A stretch of 64,000 nt of DNA from Carnegiea gigantea (Eukaryota > Streptophyta > Magnoliopsida > Caryophyllales > Cactaceae), in the NCBI GenBank assembly GCA_029747015.1, contig JAKOGI010000426.1, positions 545,005-609,004 of the forward strand. Direction: 5' to 3'. Within the stretch, counting starts at the first letter, position 1; each line of letters starts with the position of its first letter. A program made the translations under genes and the position numbers. Positions 36,166 to 47,241 of the stretch are shown in pieces. The notes below the pieces were generated by a model. The model was not told the DNA's origin. It was given only the letters and a program-made list of their open reading frames with translations, and did no database searches.

Positions 36166-37431
36166 ACCGATCGAAGTGGGGGCACGACCTCACAAAGTAA
36201 AATGCTTTAAGCAGATCAAAGCAGAAGCAGAATAACAATAGCAAATACCGAAAAAACTAAAAAGCAATAGATCGACAAGAATCAAAACGTAAATAAAGCA
36301 ATCCCAAAAAGATTTCCCAATTTCTGACAAACTACAAATTATACTAAATTTGCGAACCCAGTAACCAAATCAGATAGTGGAATCAAAAGGGTATTGAAAT
36401 AAATCAGGACAATCTAATTGAATATAAAGAGAAGCAAATCAGATAGTATGACAGCCACAAACACAAACCAAATACTTACCGAGAAGCAAATCTGGCTTGA
36501 GCGTCAAAAGTAATGGAGCGAGATGATTTTGCTAATCACAGCAAAATTCTGCAATAAGGGCAACTAAAAACCGAAACTTTCCAGCAATTATCCAGTAGAG
36601 AACATTAGAAATTACCAAATTTGAGAGAGATCGAAGCAGATATAGTAAAAATATAAAAAATTTAAAAATTTAAAAATTTAAAAAAAAATAAAAACAAAAA
36701 CTAAAGCAAGCAAAATTAGGAGTCTTTGATTTCTGGGTAAATGTCTGATACAAACAAAACACAAATTTAGGAAAAAAAAACACACCTTTGAAGAGAAGAT
36801 CAGCTTGAATGCCCACTCCCCTTTGAAGAATTTGTGATAGTGTCGGGGGGCGGATCCAAGTGGTGGTAGACGATGACCGGAATCTGATACTACGGTGCCG
36901 ATAACGGGAGCTTCCGGTGACGGAAAGCTGGAGCCACAGAGAGAGCCTGGGGCAGAAATGGCAGCCAGAAGGTGGCCGAAAGGTGGAGCGTACGGCGGAG
37001 CAACGGCTACAGGCGGAATTCACCGGCCGAGCGCCAGCAACAGTGGCCGTCAGGAGAAAGAGGGTTGAGGGTCGGGAAGTGATGCACACTGGGCACTTGA
37101 GGGCAGATCTATCAATTGATATAGAGGTGGGGAGGGGGAGCCGGCAAACTGTGGCCCCGGACGGCGGCGTGCGGCGGCAGCAAGCGCCGATGTCTGTTGG
37201 CCGGTGCCGGCGGACAGGGAAGCGACGAGGAGGAGAGAGGTGCCGGGCAGAAAACAGGGCAAAGCAGGGAGTTTCCGTCGGGGTCGAGAAGGAAACAGTG
37301 AAGGGGGATTGTTCGGGTGGCCGGTGATGGTACGAATACGCCGGCGACATCAGTGGACAGCCGGCGAGGAAGGGGGCTGGCGCAGTGGACAGGGGAGAGG
37401 GGCGTCGGGTGCGTGTGCGTGAGATGCAGAG
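36166..37431 (-). other. LINE 5' leader, partly GC-rich
   Basis: 36166-36835 is AT-rich; 36836-37431 is GC-rich and CpG-rich, ending at the target duplication. On the minus strand one frame is open for 289 codons (36670-37539, running through the duplication), rich in Pro, Ser, Arg and Thr. Its strand partner is also open for 136 codons, so composition alone may explain it. It may be the promoter-bearing 5' UTR of the LINE. Confidence 0.5.
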
Positions 37432-37494
37432 CTCAAGGCCTAAAATAAGTATTTGAGGAAACAACTTGGGGACTTTATGAAGTAAAAGCAAAAG

Positions 37495-38331
37495 ATGTAT
37501 GCTGAACCTCCACGATCCGAGCATGGAGAGGAAGAACAAGCAGGTAACAACTCTTTACGTTCATCTAGTGAGGATAACCGAGTTGGGAGAATGAGGATTG
37601 AACCCAGGTTCCAAGCCAACTCTAATGACTTTAGAGTTGATAGTCCTGAATTTGAAGGCAAGTTAGATCCTAATGAGTTCCTTGAGTGGACGCATAAGGT
37701 TGAGAGGATCTTTGAATATAAGGAAGTTCTTGAGTATAAAATGGTCAAGCTGGTGGCCCTTATGCTAAGGAAATACGCCTTCTTATTGTGGACTAACCTA
37801 TGTACCAAAAGGGTGAGGAATAGGGAAAGCAAGATTAGAACATGGTAGAAGATGAAGGCATAACTCAAGTCACAGTTCCTTCCTCCCACCTACATTCACG
37901 ATAGCTATTCCCAGCTTCATAACCTTACTCAAGGTAACCTAAATGTTGAGGAATACGCACGTGACTTTGAGAAGCTCATGATCAAATGTGACATTCAGGA
38001 ACCTAAGGAACAAACCACAGTTAGTTACTTGGGAGGACTTGAGCCTAACTATGCTAATTTAGTTGAATTACAATAATTTACGACCTTTGATAAGGTATGT
38101 GTTCCTGCTTATAAGATTGAGCAACAAAAGAAGACAAGACAACCCTTTAAACATGAGTTTAGCAAGCCTGCACCCTAGAACACATCCTTTAACAAGGGGA
38201 GTTCTAACCCACCTCCTAAGCCTTCAAATCCTTCCCCATGTATTCCATAAAGAACCCAAACTCCACAAAAGAGCCAACCACCTCTAAACAGCCCATAGTC
38301 CTATGAGCACTAGAAGGTGTTTTAAAAGTTA
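37495..38331 (+). pseudogene. CRM-like gag, first part
   Basis: An ATG at 37495 opens a frame with MRIEPRFQANSNDFRVDSPE, FEGKLDPNEFLEWTHKVERI and MVKLVALMLRKYAFLLWTNL, typical of gag in this lineage. A stop at 37846 follows, then the same protein goes on with QLHNLTQGNLNVEEYARDFE (about 37913-37973) in another frame. It ends RRCFKS at 38331, the start of a zinc knuckle, where a solo LTR is inserted. Confidence 0.8.
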
Positions 38332-39935
38332 AGATAATGGAACGGTCATTAAACATAACTTACAAGCAAAGGGATGCAAATGATAAGCTAAGTACACGAA
38401 GTACTCAACTAGAACTGAAGGGAACTCGAAACTAAAATGGAGTAAAGGATATAACTAAACTTGATATTGGATACAGAGACACCACCAAACTCAAGGTTAG
38501 GGCCCTTAAATTATGATTAAGATACAGAAATACTACTTAATGAAGCTTAAGACTCGACTTGAACACCACCTTACTTACCCTAAGTAAGGATAAGCAAGCT
38601 AAGTATTTCGGTTTTTCAAGGAGCAATGCTCTCTTTTCTCTCATTCAAAAGTATTCAATCTAATTACAAAAGACACTTCTTAAACCCTTATATACAAGAA
38701 CACCAGTTGGTCTAGCAAGGGGGTGAAGTTTCTTTAAGATTAGGGAAACCTTCTAATCTAGCTTAGAATACGGTTTAGCCTAATCTTACAATTCAACAAA
38801 TTAAAGCTTGCTTAATCACACTATTACAACCCTTGAGTCTAATGAACATTTATGTTTGAGCCTAAACTCAATACTAAGCATGTAATTAAGAAAGTAAGCA
38901 GCTGCCAGCATGTGGAAGAAAAGAGAAAAGTGGTTGGTACCCTTTGTGCTTCACGGCTAGCCAATGGGAGTGTTTATGCCTTTTCTTCTTTGTTCTCCAT
39001 TGGTTCTTCATTTGGGTAAGTTAATATGTCCCAACTAATTTAAATCCCTAATGATGTAGCTAGGACCAAATTGGATGGCTTGAAGGACAGCAACCACCAA
39101 ATGCACTAATCAGCTCTACCCGGGCAGATTTTAGATTGTTTTTGTACGCCACATAACCCATGCAAAACATAAGCATGATTTGGATTTCCGTGCATTTATG
39201 GCAACCTTAGGATGTCCCCTATGTCAGACTTCGTTTGCTGCCTCAAAATCTCAGCTAACACAAACCGGTTAGAACTAGGCTCTAACTAGCATGGTTTGTA
39301 AAATGGACCTAGTTCTTCAATTTGTGCTTAACTTAACTTGATTTTCTTGGTTGGAGCAGGTAGTTAACATCTTAGCGAGCCAAGATATGAAAAAAATATT
39401 AGACTTAAGCCTCAAGAAGACCTACGTAATTAAGCACATAAAACCGGGTTTATGCTGGAACAGTCAGTTACTTTCCAGTACAGAAGCTCTAATTTTAGTC
39501 TACCATATCTCCTAAAATACATGACCAAATTGGCTCATTCAAAAGCCTTGGAAATCTCAAGATGTCTATTTCCAGGCAAGTCCTCTTGGAGGATTCAAAT
39601 CCTAGCATTTTGCGAGATATAGGTCAAAATGTGCAGGTGGTCTAGACTGGATAAGTTTCTATAGTACTTTAAAAATGATCCCATGTGGCCTATTTCTTCT
39701 AGACTTAACCAAGAACTCTTCTTATGTACTCAAAGCTCACACAAAAATGTTCCCAAAAAGTTAATTTGTAGCTTCTTATACCCATTTTAAGCTTGAGTAA
39801 TTAAGCTTACAAAAACAGGGTATGTTTGCCAATTCAAACCTATAGCCTACTGTTTTTACATCTTAACAAAATACGGATGATTTCTTTATCGTTTGGTGAG
39901 AAAACTTAGATCACCTTGACGGCTTTGGTCCTTCA
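38332..39935 (-). mobile_element. Solo LTR, inverted, in CRM-like gag
   Basis: Most of it (about 38335-39455) matches the complement of the CRM-like LTR (31345-32511), including the block complementary to 'gagagcattgctcct'. The part from 39456 to 39935 has no match in that LTR, so it belongs to a related family with a longer U3. Flanks agtta (38327-38331) and aatta (39936-39940) are a 4/5 target duplication, and the zinc-knuckle frame resumes after it. Only one LTR and no interior are present, the usual trace of recombination between two LTRs. Confidence 0.78.
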
Positions 39936-40800
39936 AATTAAGAGGCATGGATGGATCTTCATCACAACAACTTGGACACATTGCATTGGACTGTCCTAAG
40001 GACTTGGACACATTGTCGCGGACTGTTCTAACCAAAAGGTGATCAAACTAGCCAAATGAAAAGCTGTGAAAGAGCAAGAGATTGAGGAGGAAAATGAGGA
40101 AGATATTAAGGGTAACCTTGAGGAGACCCTAGAGGAGGTAGAGGAGGAAGCAGATGACTATGAAATGTTTTTAAGTGGCCAAAAGGGTACTAAAGACAAA
40201 CAAAGGGAGAACATGTTTCATACTCAGTGCATAGTTCAAGGGAGAGTTTGCTAATTAATTATAGATGAAGGGAGTTGTACTAATGTGGTTTCTCTTAGCA
40301 TGATTGAGAAACTAGGCTTGCAAGCCATGACCCACCCCCATGCATACAACATCTAATGGTTAAGCAAAAGTAGGGGATTACAAATTAACTCCCGGTGCTT
40401 TATTTCTCTCTCCATTAGAAATAATTACCAAGATGAGTTATGGTGTGATGTAATCCCCGTGGATGCATGCCATATCTTACTAGGTAGGCCCTGGTTATAT
40501 GCAAGAAGGTAATGCATAATGGATGCTTGAATACCTACTCCTTTGTCAAAGGAGGGAAGAAGATTACCTTGGTTCCTTTATCCCCATCTGAGCTCCACAA
40601 AAGCAAACCACAAAAAAGGTATGAACATTCTGATTTGCTACTCACCTTTAGTGAGCCACTTTTAAAGCCTCATGCCATGAGTTCAAAGCTTTTAAGCAGT
40701 GGATTTTGAATATTCAAGAGGAACCAGAAGCTTACTAAGCCACCCCATTGCCATTTCGCTAATCCAATAATTCGGTCACTTATTTCTAGAGGAGATACCT
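39936..40800 (+). pseudogene. CRM-like zinc knuckle and protease
   Basis: After the solo LTR the zinc knuckle ends with LGHIALDC (about 39969-39992), and a partly duplicated LGHIVADC follows. A Glu-rich linker (40066-40254) leads to the protease LIIDEGSCTNVVSLSMIEKL (about 40255-40315) and CHILLGRPWLYARR (about 40470-40511). Glu replaces the Gly that usually stands at the fourth position of the IIDGGS motif. Stops near 40252, 40356 and 40510 break it. Confidence 0.75.
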
Positions 40801-42200
40801 ATGGGTTTGCCTCCAAAAAGTGATATCCAGCATCATATTAGTCTCATTCCAAGTTTGATCGTTCCAAACAAGCTAGCGTATAGGATAAAGCCTAAGGACA
40901 CCATGGAGATTCAAAGCCAAATTGAGGAACTAATGTCCAAAGGGCTAGTACATGAGTCGTTAAGCCCTTGTGTTGTACCTACTTCATTAGTTTCTAAGAA
41001 GGATGGCAGCATATATATTGTGTGTGGATAGTAGAGCCATTAACAAGATGACAATCACATATAGGTATCCCATGCCAAACTTGAGAATATGCTAGATGAG
41101 TTACATAACTCACAAGTGTTTTCAAAGATTAATTTTCGAAGTTGTTACTGCCAAATTAGGATTCAAGAAGGAGATGATTGGAAGATGACATTCAAGACTA
41201 AAGAAGGCTTATATGAGTGGCTAGTTGTGCCCTTTTGTTTTTTCCAATGCTCCTAGTATATTCATGAGGCTAATGAATCAAGTATTCAGGCCTTACATTA
41301 GGAAATTCATGGTTATTTACTTTGATGATATTCTGATTTAGTCCAAGAGCAAGCAAGAGCATCAAGATCATCTCACTCAAATTATGCTTGTTCTTGAACA
41401 TGAGAAATTGTTTGGTAACCTTAAGAAATGCACCTTTTTCACTCATAAGGTGATTTGCTTGGGTTATATTATTTCTAGTGAAGGCATTAAGGCAGATGCA
41501 AGCAAGCTAGAGGTTATTTGGACATGGCCTCTCTCATGGAGCATACATGATGTGTGAAGTTTCCATGGTCTTGCTTCTTTTTACAGCAGGTTTATACGGA
41601 ACTTTAGCACTATTATGGCTCTCATGACTGAGGTGATTAAGGGTACATCATTCAAATGGACCCCTAAAGCCTAATCTGCCTTTGAGGAGTGAAAAAGAGG
41701 CTAACTCAGGCACTCGTATTTGTTTGCCGTGCTTTGAGAAAGTCTTTGAGGTTGAATGTGATGCATCTGGTGTTAGTATAGGTGGTGTTCTTACTCAGGA
41801 AGGTAGTGTGTGACTCAAGATGAAAGTATTTCACCTATGATAAAGAGTTTTATGCAATTATGCGATGTCTTGAGCACTGGAGTCATTATCTTGTGGCTAG
41901 TGAGTTTATTTTACATTCTAATCATGAGCCTTTGAAGTACATATAAGGCCAACATAAGTTAAGCTCACGCCATGGCAAATGGTTTGAGTATCTCCAGTCA
42001 TTTCACTTTACAATTAAGCATAAGTCTGAGAAACTCAATCAAGGAGCTGATGCATTATTTGGCAGGTATCTACTCCTATTCCAAGTAGATGGTTGTGTAC
42101 TTGGTTTTGCGCATCTAAAATGTTTGTATCCTGATGATGAAGACTTTGGGGAGTTCTTTTCTATGTACTAAAAGCACCCTAAAGGAGATTTCGTAGTCCA
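40801..42200 (+). pseudogene. CRM-like reverse transcriptase-RNase H
   Basis: The open stretch 40801-41031 begins MGLPPKSDIQHHISLIPSLI and includes VVPTSLVSKKDGSIYIV. Further on are [20 protein letters not shown] (about 41172-41231) and the catalytic YFDDIL (about 41320-41337) followed by a stop. RNase H has [16 protein letters not shown] (about 41755-41800) and tails into KLNQGADALFGRYLLLFQVD (about 42030-42090). Frameshifts and stops are frequent. Confidence 0.82.
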
Positions 42201-42219
42201 AGAGGGCTTTTAGTTTAAA

Positions 42220-43476
42220 GGTACACGACTGTGTATCCCTAAGTGTAGCACTCGTGAGCTCCTAATTAGAGAGGTGCATGGAGGTTCTTTAGCTGGTCAT
42301 TATGGAGAGTCCAAGGGCTTAACCATGTTAAGGGAACATTATTACTGGCTAGGAATGGAGAAAGATGTTCAAGATATCTTGAGAAGATGTAGTACGTGTC
42401 AAGTAGCCAAAAGTCATTCCCATCCCCAGAGCTTATGCACACCCCTACCAGTCCCTACTCTCCCTTGCGTGGATGTAAGCATGGCTTTCATTTTGGGTTT
42501 GCCTAAAACCCAAGGAAATAGGGATTCTATTGTTGTGGTGGTGGATAGGTTTTCCAAGAGAGAACATTTCGCACCATACAGCAATACCAATAATGCTACA
42601 CACATTGTAGAGTTGTACTTTAAGGATGTGACCAGATTACATGGTATTCCTAGGTCCATTGTTTCTGATAAGGATATTAAGTTTTTGAGTCATTTTTGGG
42701 ATTACCTTGTGGAAGAAATTGGGTATTAAACTCAAGTAAAGTACCACTTGTCATCCACAAACGGATGGTAAATTGAGGTTACAAATCGAACCTTAGGAAC
42801 TCTTCTAAGAGCTTTGATTAAATGTCATGCCAAAGCTTGGCATTTGCTCTTGCCACATGCTGAGTTTGCTTACAACAAGGGCCATAGTAAGGCCACTAGT
42901 CTATCCCCCTTCAAAGTGGTCTATGAAATTAATCCCCTTAGTCCACTTGATCTCACTCCACGGTCTTTAGACCAAAAGCTAAGTGCGGATGCAGTAGCAA
43001 GAGTGGAAGAAATCCAAAAGCTCCACGCATTAGTCAAGGGCAGAATAGAGAAAACAAATGCATCATACCAAGCCCAAGCTAACAAGCATAGGAGAAAGAG
43101 GGTATTTAAGCCTGGAGACCTCATTTGGATACACCTACAGAAGGAATGCTTTCCTTCTAAACGCAAGAACAAGCTTATGCCAAGAGTTGAAGGTCCATTT
43201 GAGGTTTTGGAAAGGGTAAATGGCAATACTTATAAGGTTGATTTCCTAGGAGACTTTGGAGTTTCAACCACATTCAATGTGGCAGATTTAAGCCCCTATC
43301 TTCCAGACGACTATCTAGCAGGTTTGAGGATCAAATCTTCTCAACAAGGGGAGGATGATAGAGTCCCCTCTAGCCAGTCCAATGCGAATGCTCAAACAAG
43401 TCTAGTAAGTCTCAATTCAGCCTCAAAGGTCCATAGAATCACCCATATTTTGCAAGAAAACCAAACAGGCACATAG
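42220..43476 (+). pseudogene. CRM-like integrase running into 3' LTR
   Basis: The zinc-binding part and core are open at 42274-42729, with HYGESKGLTMLREHYYWLGM, RRCSTCQVAKSHSHPQ, VVVVDRFSKREHFAPYS and IPRSIVSDKDIKFLSHFWDY. After a stop at 42727 a second stretch (42814-43476) has CHAKAWHLLLPHAEFAYNKG, FKPGDLIWIHLQKECFPSKR and VSTTFNVADLSPYLPDDYLA. This second frame crosses the polypurine tract and runs 120 bases into the 3' LTR (which starts at 43356) before its stop. Integrase ends coded in the LTR are known from CRM elements. Confidence 0.85.
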
Positions 43477-44568
43477 GTGTACAAATCAGATTTTAAACTT
43501 GCCTTTGTGTTCTTGATTACCTATGCCTCCATGAGGTTTAAGTCCTAATTGTTTGCATATCCTGGGTCCCCAAGATGTTAACTACCTAATCCAATCAAGA
43601 AAACCAAGTTAAGTCAAGAGCAAATTGAAGAACCAAGTACTTTTTGTAAACCGTGCTGGCTTGAGCAAGGTTTTGGACTAGTAAATGAAGTCATAAACCT
43701 ACATCTCCACTTGGAGGAGTTATGAGACATCCTAGGATTTTGGTCGAAATCTAAATCATACTCACGTTTTGCATTGGATACGCAGCATGTAAAAACAGCT
43801 TGCAAATTGCCCAAAAGAAGTCGATTGGTGTATTTAGTGGTTGTAGATCTTGCAGCCATCCAATCTTGTCCTAGCATCATGACTCGGTAGTTAAAGGGAG
43901 CTTGGACATAATCATGGGTCTTTCAAGTTAGCCAAATGAAGAGGCAATGAAGAACAAGTAAGAAAAGGCATAAACGTTCTCATTGGTCAGCCGTAAAGCA
44001 CAAAGGGAATAAGACAACTTTCTCCTTTTCTCTCACACATGACTAGCTACTGACTTGCTTAGTTACTTGATTAGTCATGAGTTTAAGCTTAATCCCAAAG
44101 GTAAACTGGACTCAATAGTTGTAAGTAGTATGATTAAGCAAGCTTATACTTTGCTAATTTAGAGGTCTAGGCTAAACTGTATTCTAACCTAGATTAGGAG
44201 GTTTCCTAATCTTGAAGAAACCTCACTCCCTTCACTTAACCAGCTTGTGTGCTTGTGTATAAGGGCTGGGAAGGTTCATTTTGTGATCAAATTACTGTCC
44301 TTTTGAATGAGAAAAGGGAGCATTGCTCCTTTGTCAAATCGAAATACTTAGCTCGCTTATCCTTCCTTAAGCCAAGTAAGGTGGTGTTCAACTAAAGTCC
44401 TAAACTTGTTTAAGTGGTGTTTCTGTATCTTAATCATGCTTAGGGCCCCTAATGTTGATCTTGGTGGTGTTTTTATATTCCATTGAACTGAAGTGTGGAA
44501 ACCAGATTGTTCTAGCATAGCTTGCATTCTTCTTTAGGTATGAGTTTAGTTCATTGGCCTTTCCATCA
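43356..44568 (+). repeat. CRM-like 3' LTR
   Basis: 1213 bases, TGATAGAGTCCCC to CTTTCCATCA, colinear with 31217-32511 and followed by TTGTG. Confidence 0.88.
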
Positions 44569-44573
44569 TTGTG

Positions 44574-45898
44574 TTTTCCTAACATACTAGACCTCAAGAG
44601 GGAATTGTTAAAACAAGCACATAATTCAGCACTTGCCACTCATTCGGGAATATGTACCATGATTTGCAAAACCATTTCTGGTGGGTAGGAATGAAAAGAG
44701 ACATTGCAGACTTTTTTACTAGTTGCCTCACCTATCAAAAGGCAAAAATTGAGTATCAAAAACCTAGAGGATTACTTCAACCCTCACCTATTCCAGTATG
44801 GAAATGGGAGCACATCACCATTGATTTCATCACTAGATTACCAAAATTAACCAAGCAACATCTAGTTGGTTGTTGAAAGACTTACCAAGCCACGCACTTT
44901 TTAGCCATTACAGTAACTTTTACCTCCAAGCAACGGGCAGATTTATATATCAAAGAAATGGATAGATTACATGGAGTATCACTTAGCATAGCATCAGATC
45001 GAGATACTAAGTTTATATAAAGGTTCTGGTATGAATTTCAAGAAGCATAGGGAATAGAATTCTAACTAAGTATAGCCTTCCAGCCCTAATCAGATGGGCA
45101 ATCAGAAAGAACTATTCAAACCTTAGACGATATGTTGAGAGCCTATGCGTTGGAATTCACATGGACTTAGGATCACAACTTGCCTCTGGTTAAGCTTGCA
45201 TACAATAATAGCTACCATGCAAGTATCAGCATGGCTCCCTTTGAAGCATTGTAAGGTCGACGTTGCAGAACTCCTATTTGTTAGTACGAAGTAGGAGAAA
45301 GGGAACTCTTAAAAGTAGAACTAATCGATCAGACGATTGAGGTGATAAAAAATGTTCGTAAAAAGAATGTAGGCTGCCTAGAGTAGGCAAAAGAGTTACG
45401 CAGATATTAGGAGAAGACCCTTAGAATTTGATGTTGGAGACCATGTGTTTTTGAAAGTCTCCCCACTCAAGGGAAGCATTAGATTTGGGCATAAAGGGAA
45501 ACTGAACGCATGGTTCTTTGGGTCATTTGAGATTCTACAAAAAGTGGGCCCGGTTGCATATTAATTGGCCTTACCACCCTCATTGCAAGGCATACACGAT
45601 GTATTCCATGTATCCAATCTTTGAAAGTATATTTTGGATCCAGATCATATTATCATCTAGTATGAACTCTTGTAGATTAAGGAGAATCTCGCATATGTGG
45701 AAGAGCACATTCGAATATTAGAATGAATAGAGATAAAGCTTATGACTAAAAGTATTTTGTATGTTAAAGTGATTTGGAAGCATCATAAGGTAGCTGAAGC
45801 AACCTGAGAGCTGGAAGGAGAAATACGAGAGAAGTACTCAACATTATTTCCACCAGGTAAGCAGATTTTGAGCATGAAATTCTTTTAAGGGGAGAGAG
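44574..45898 (+). pseudogene. Tekay C integrase end and chromodomain
   Basis: This resumes the integrase interrupted at 31216. The open part 44652-44876 has MYHDLQNHFWWVGMKRDIAD and WKWEHITIDFITRLPKL. Further on, RLHGVSLSIASDRDTKF (about 44967-45015), NNSYHASISMAPFEAL (about 45205-45252), and IHDVFHVSNL (about 45590-45620) can be read through stops. A chromodomain-like end, SILYVKVIWKHHKVAEAT (about 45750-45802), follows. The polypurine tract aaggggagagag (45887-45898) closes the interior. Confidence 0.82.
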
Positions 45899-47241
45899 TG
45901 TGATACCTATATTCTTCTTCTTCTTCTTCTTTTCTAAGCTAACTACCACGTTTCATGATAGTATGAAATCATATTTTATTATTTTAGTTAAGTTAGATTA
46001 ATGTTGACATGCTTGCTTACGTGATAATTCTATTAAAAAGAGAATTATTATTGTCATTAATTTTCAAATTTTATGTTAGTCTTAACAAGCACTTATAAAA
46101 ATTTTATCAAATACTAAATCAAGTAGATTCCTGGGTACGATTAAATTGACAAGCTTTAGGATTAACTTCATCGAATATTAGACGTAGCGTTATTAATGGG
46201 AACAAATAAATCGATGAGTGTTAGAATTAAGGGGCCTGAATTTGGGCTAAGAGGTACGAATTTGGGCTGAGAAATGTTGGATGACTGAGCAGATAAAAAC
46301 AACAAAAAAAAGGAAGAGAGAGAGGCTACTCTATTCTACCAAGCACAGGCCAGAACCCTCTGGCCTTCCCCAAAAAAACAGCCAGGCGTCGTCTTCTTCT
46401 TGTTAATGGACAGCCAGACATCCCCTCCTCTCAACAAGCTCTCACTCTCAACTTCAACCTCCCCAAAATCATGACAACCATCTCTGTAGAGAAAGTGAGA
46501 AACTTAGGAATAACTCACGCTGATTTCACCACGTTTGTGATCTTCCCTCGTGCAGACTGAGGCACTAAACGCGTGCCCAAATTCAGCCATACCTCACAGC
46601 TTCATAACCATCTTCATCCCTTCATAAATTGAACTAGAATGCAGGCAGAAGATGAGTAACAAAGAGGAAGAGGTCAGCAAGATACAGAGCAATAGTAGTA
46701 GCGATTCAGGGAGCAAAAATCAGGTCTGGGCATTGCTTGGTTCGAATAAGTGTTTGGGCAGTGAAAAAGGGGGGCAAAACCGAGATTCCAAAGCATCTAA
46801 AACCATACCCACAACCCATTAATGGTGTCCTAAGCTTGGAGTGAGGTGGGTGTTCTCAATTTCTTCAAATTATTAGTAATTTCGCAAATTTTTAATCCCT
46901 CTTGCATTGAATTGTTGAGCGATATTAGATTAATCAGGTTGCATGAGTCTGATGGTTCAGAGTTAAATATGTTGTAATGTAGATTGTGGGTCAGATTATG
47001 CGTTTGTTACATTCTGATTTTGATTATGCATTGTGATACAGTTGCATGTCAGCTTGGTAACTATTGGATTGTTTGACTATGCGAATTGGGCGATAATGAT
47101 ATCGAATCAAAACCGAGTTTGATTATTTGATGAATTTGAGGTTGAATCTTTGAGTGGAAATGGAGGATTTTGAGGGTGGTGGTGTGAGGAGGGAGCTTGG
47201 GGTGTTGAAATATTTACAACATTGCAAGTTGCCTCCATAAG

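Larger units (their letters stand above)
32724..37431 (-). mobile_element. Near full-length RTE-type LINE
   Basis: An 11-base perfect target duplication, CTCAAGGCCTA, flanks it (32713-32723 and 37432-37442). The minus-strand 3' end carries a (GTT)n tail (complement of caacaacaacaac, 32724-32741) and a conserved terminal block containing gggtcccgctttcgcggggt. Both are typical of plant RTE-clade LINEs and of the SINEs that borrow their tail. The minus strand codes for an apurinic-type endonuclease followed by reverse transcriptase. The body is 4708 bases, so it is full length or close to it. Stops in endonuclease and reverse transcriptase make it inactive. Confidence 0.9.
31217..44568 (+). mobile_element. 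CRM/Reina-like Ty3-gypsy element
   Basis: LTRs 31217-32511 and 43356-44568, about 1.2-1.3 kb, share colinear sequence. TTGTG stands at both outer edges (31212-31216 and 44569-44573), and host integrase sequence continues across it. The first LTR has lost its initial TG or overlaps the duplication. A primer-binding site follows the first LTR, and a polypurine tract (aaggggagga, 43346-43355) precedes the second. The plus-strand interior codes for gag, protease, reverse transcriptase, RNase H and integrase and holds a LINE and a solo LTR. Motifs such as IIDEGSCTNVVS and YFDDIL suit the CRM/Reina group of chromoviruses; the exact clade is not settled. Confidence 0.88.

Noticed and set aside
36035..36244. 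Poly-leucine frame
   Set aside because: It is the (AAT)n microsatellite read on the minus strand.
36670..37539. A 289-residue host protein
   Set aside because: It spans the LINE's 5' end and target duplication, so it is composed of two unrelated sequences; low-complexity Pro/Ser/Arg composition.
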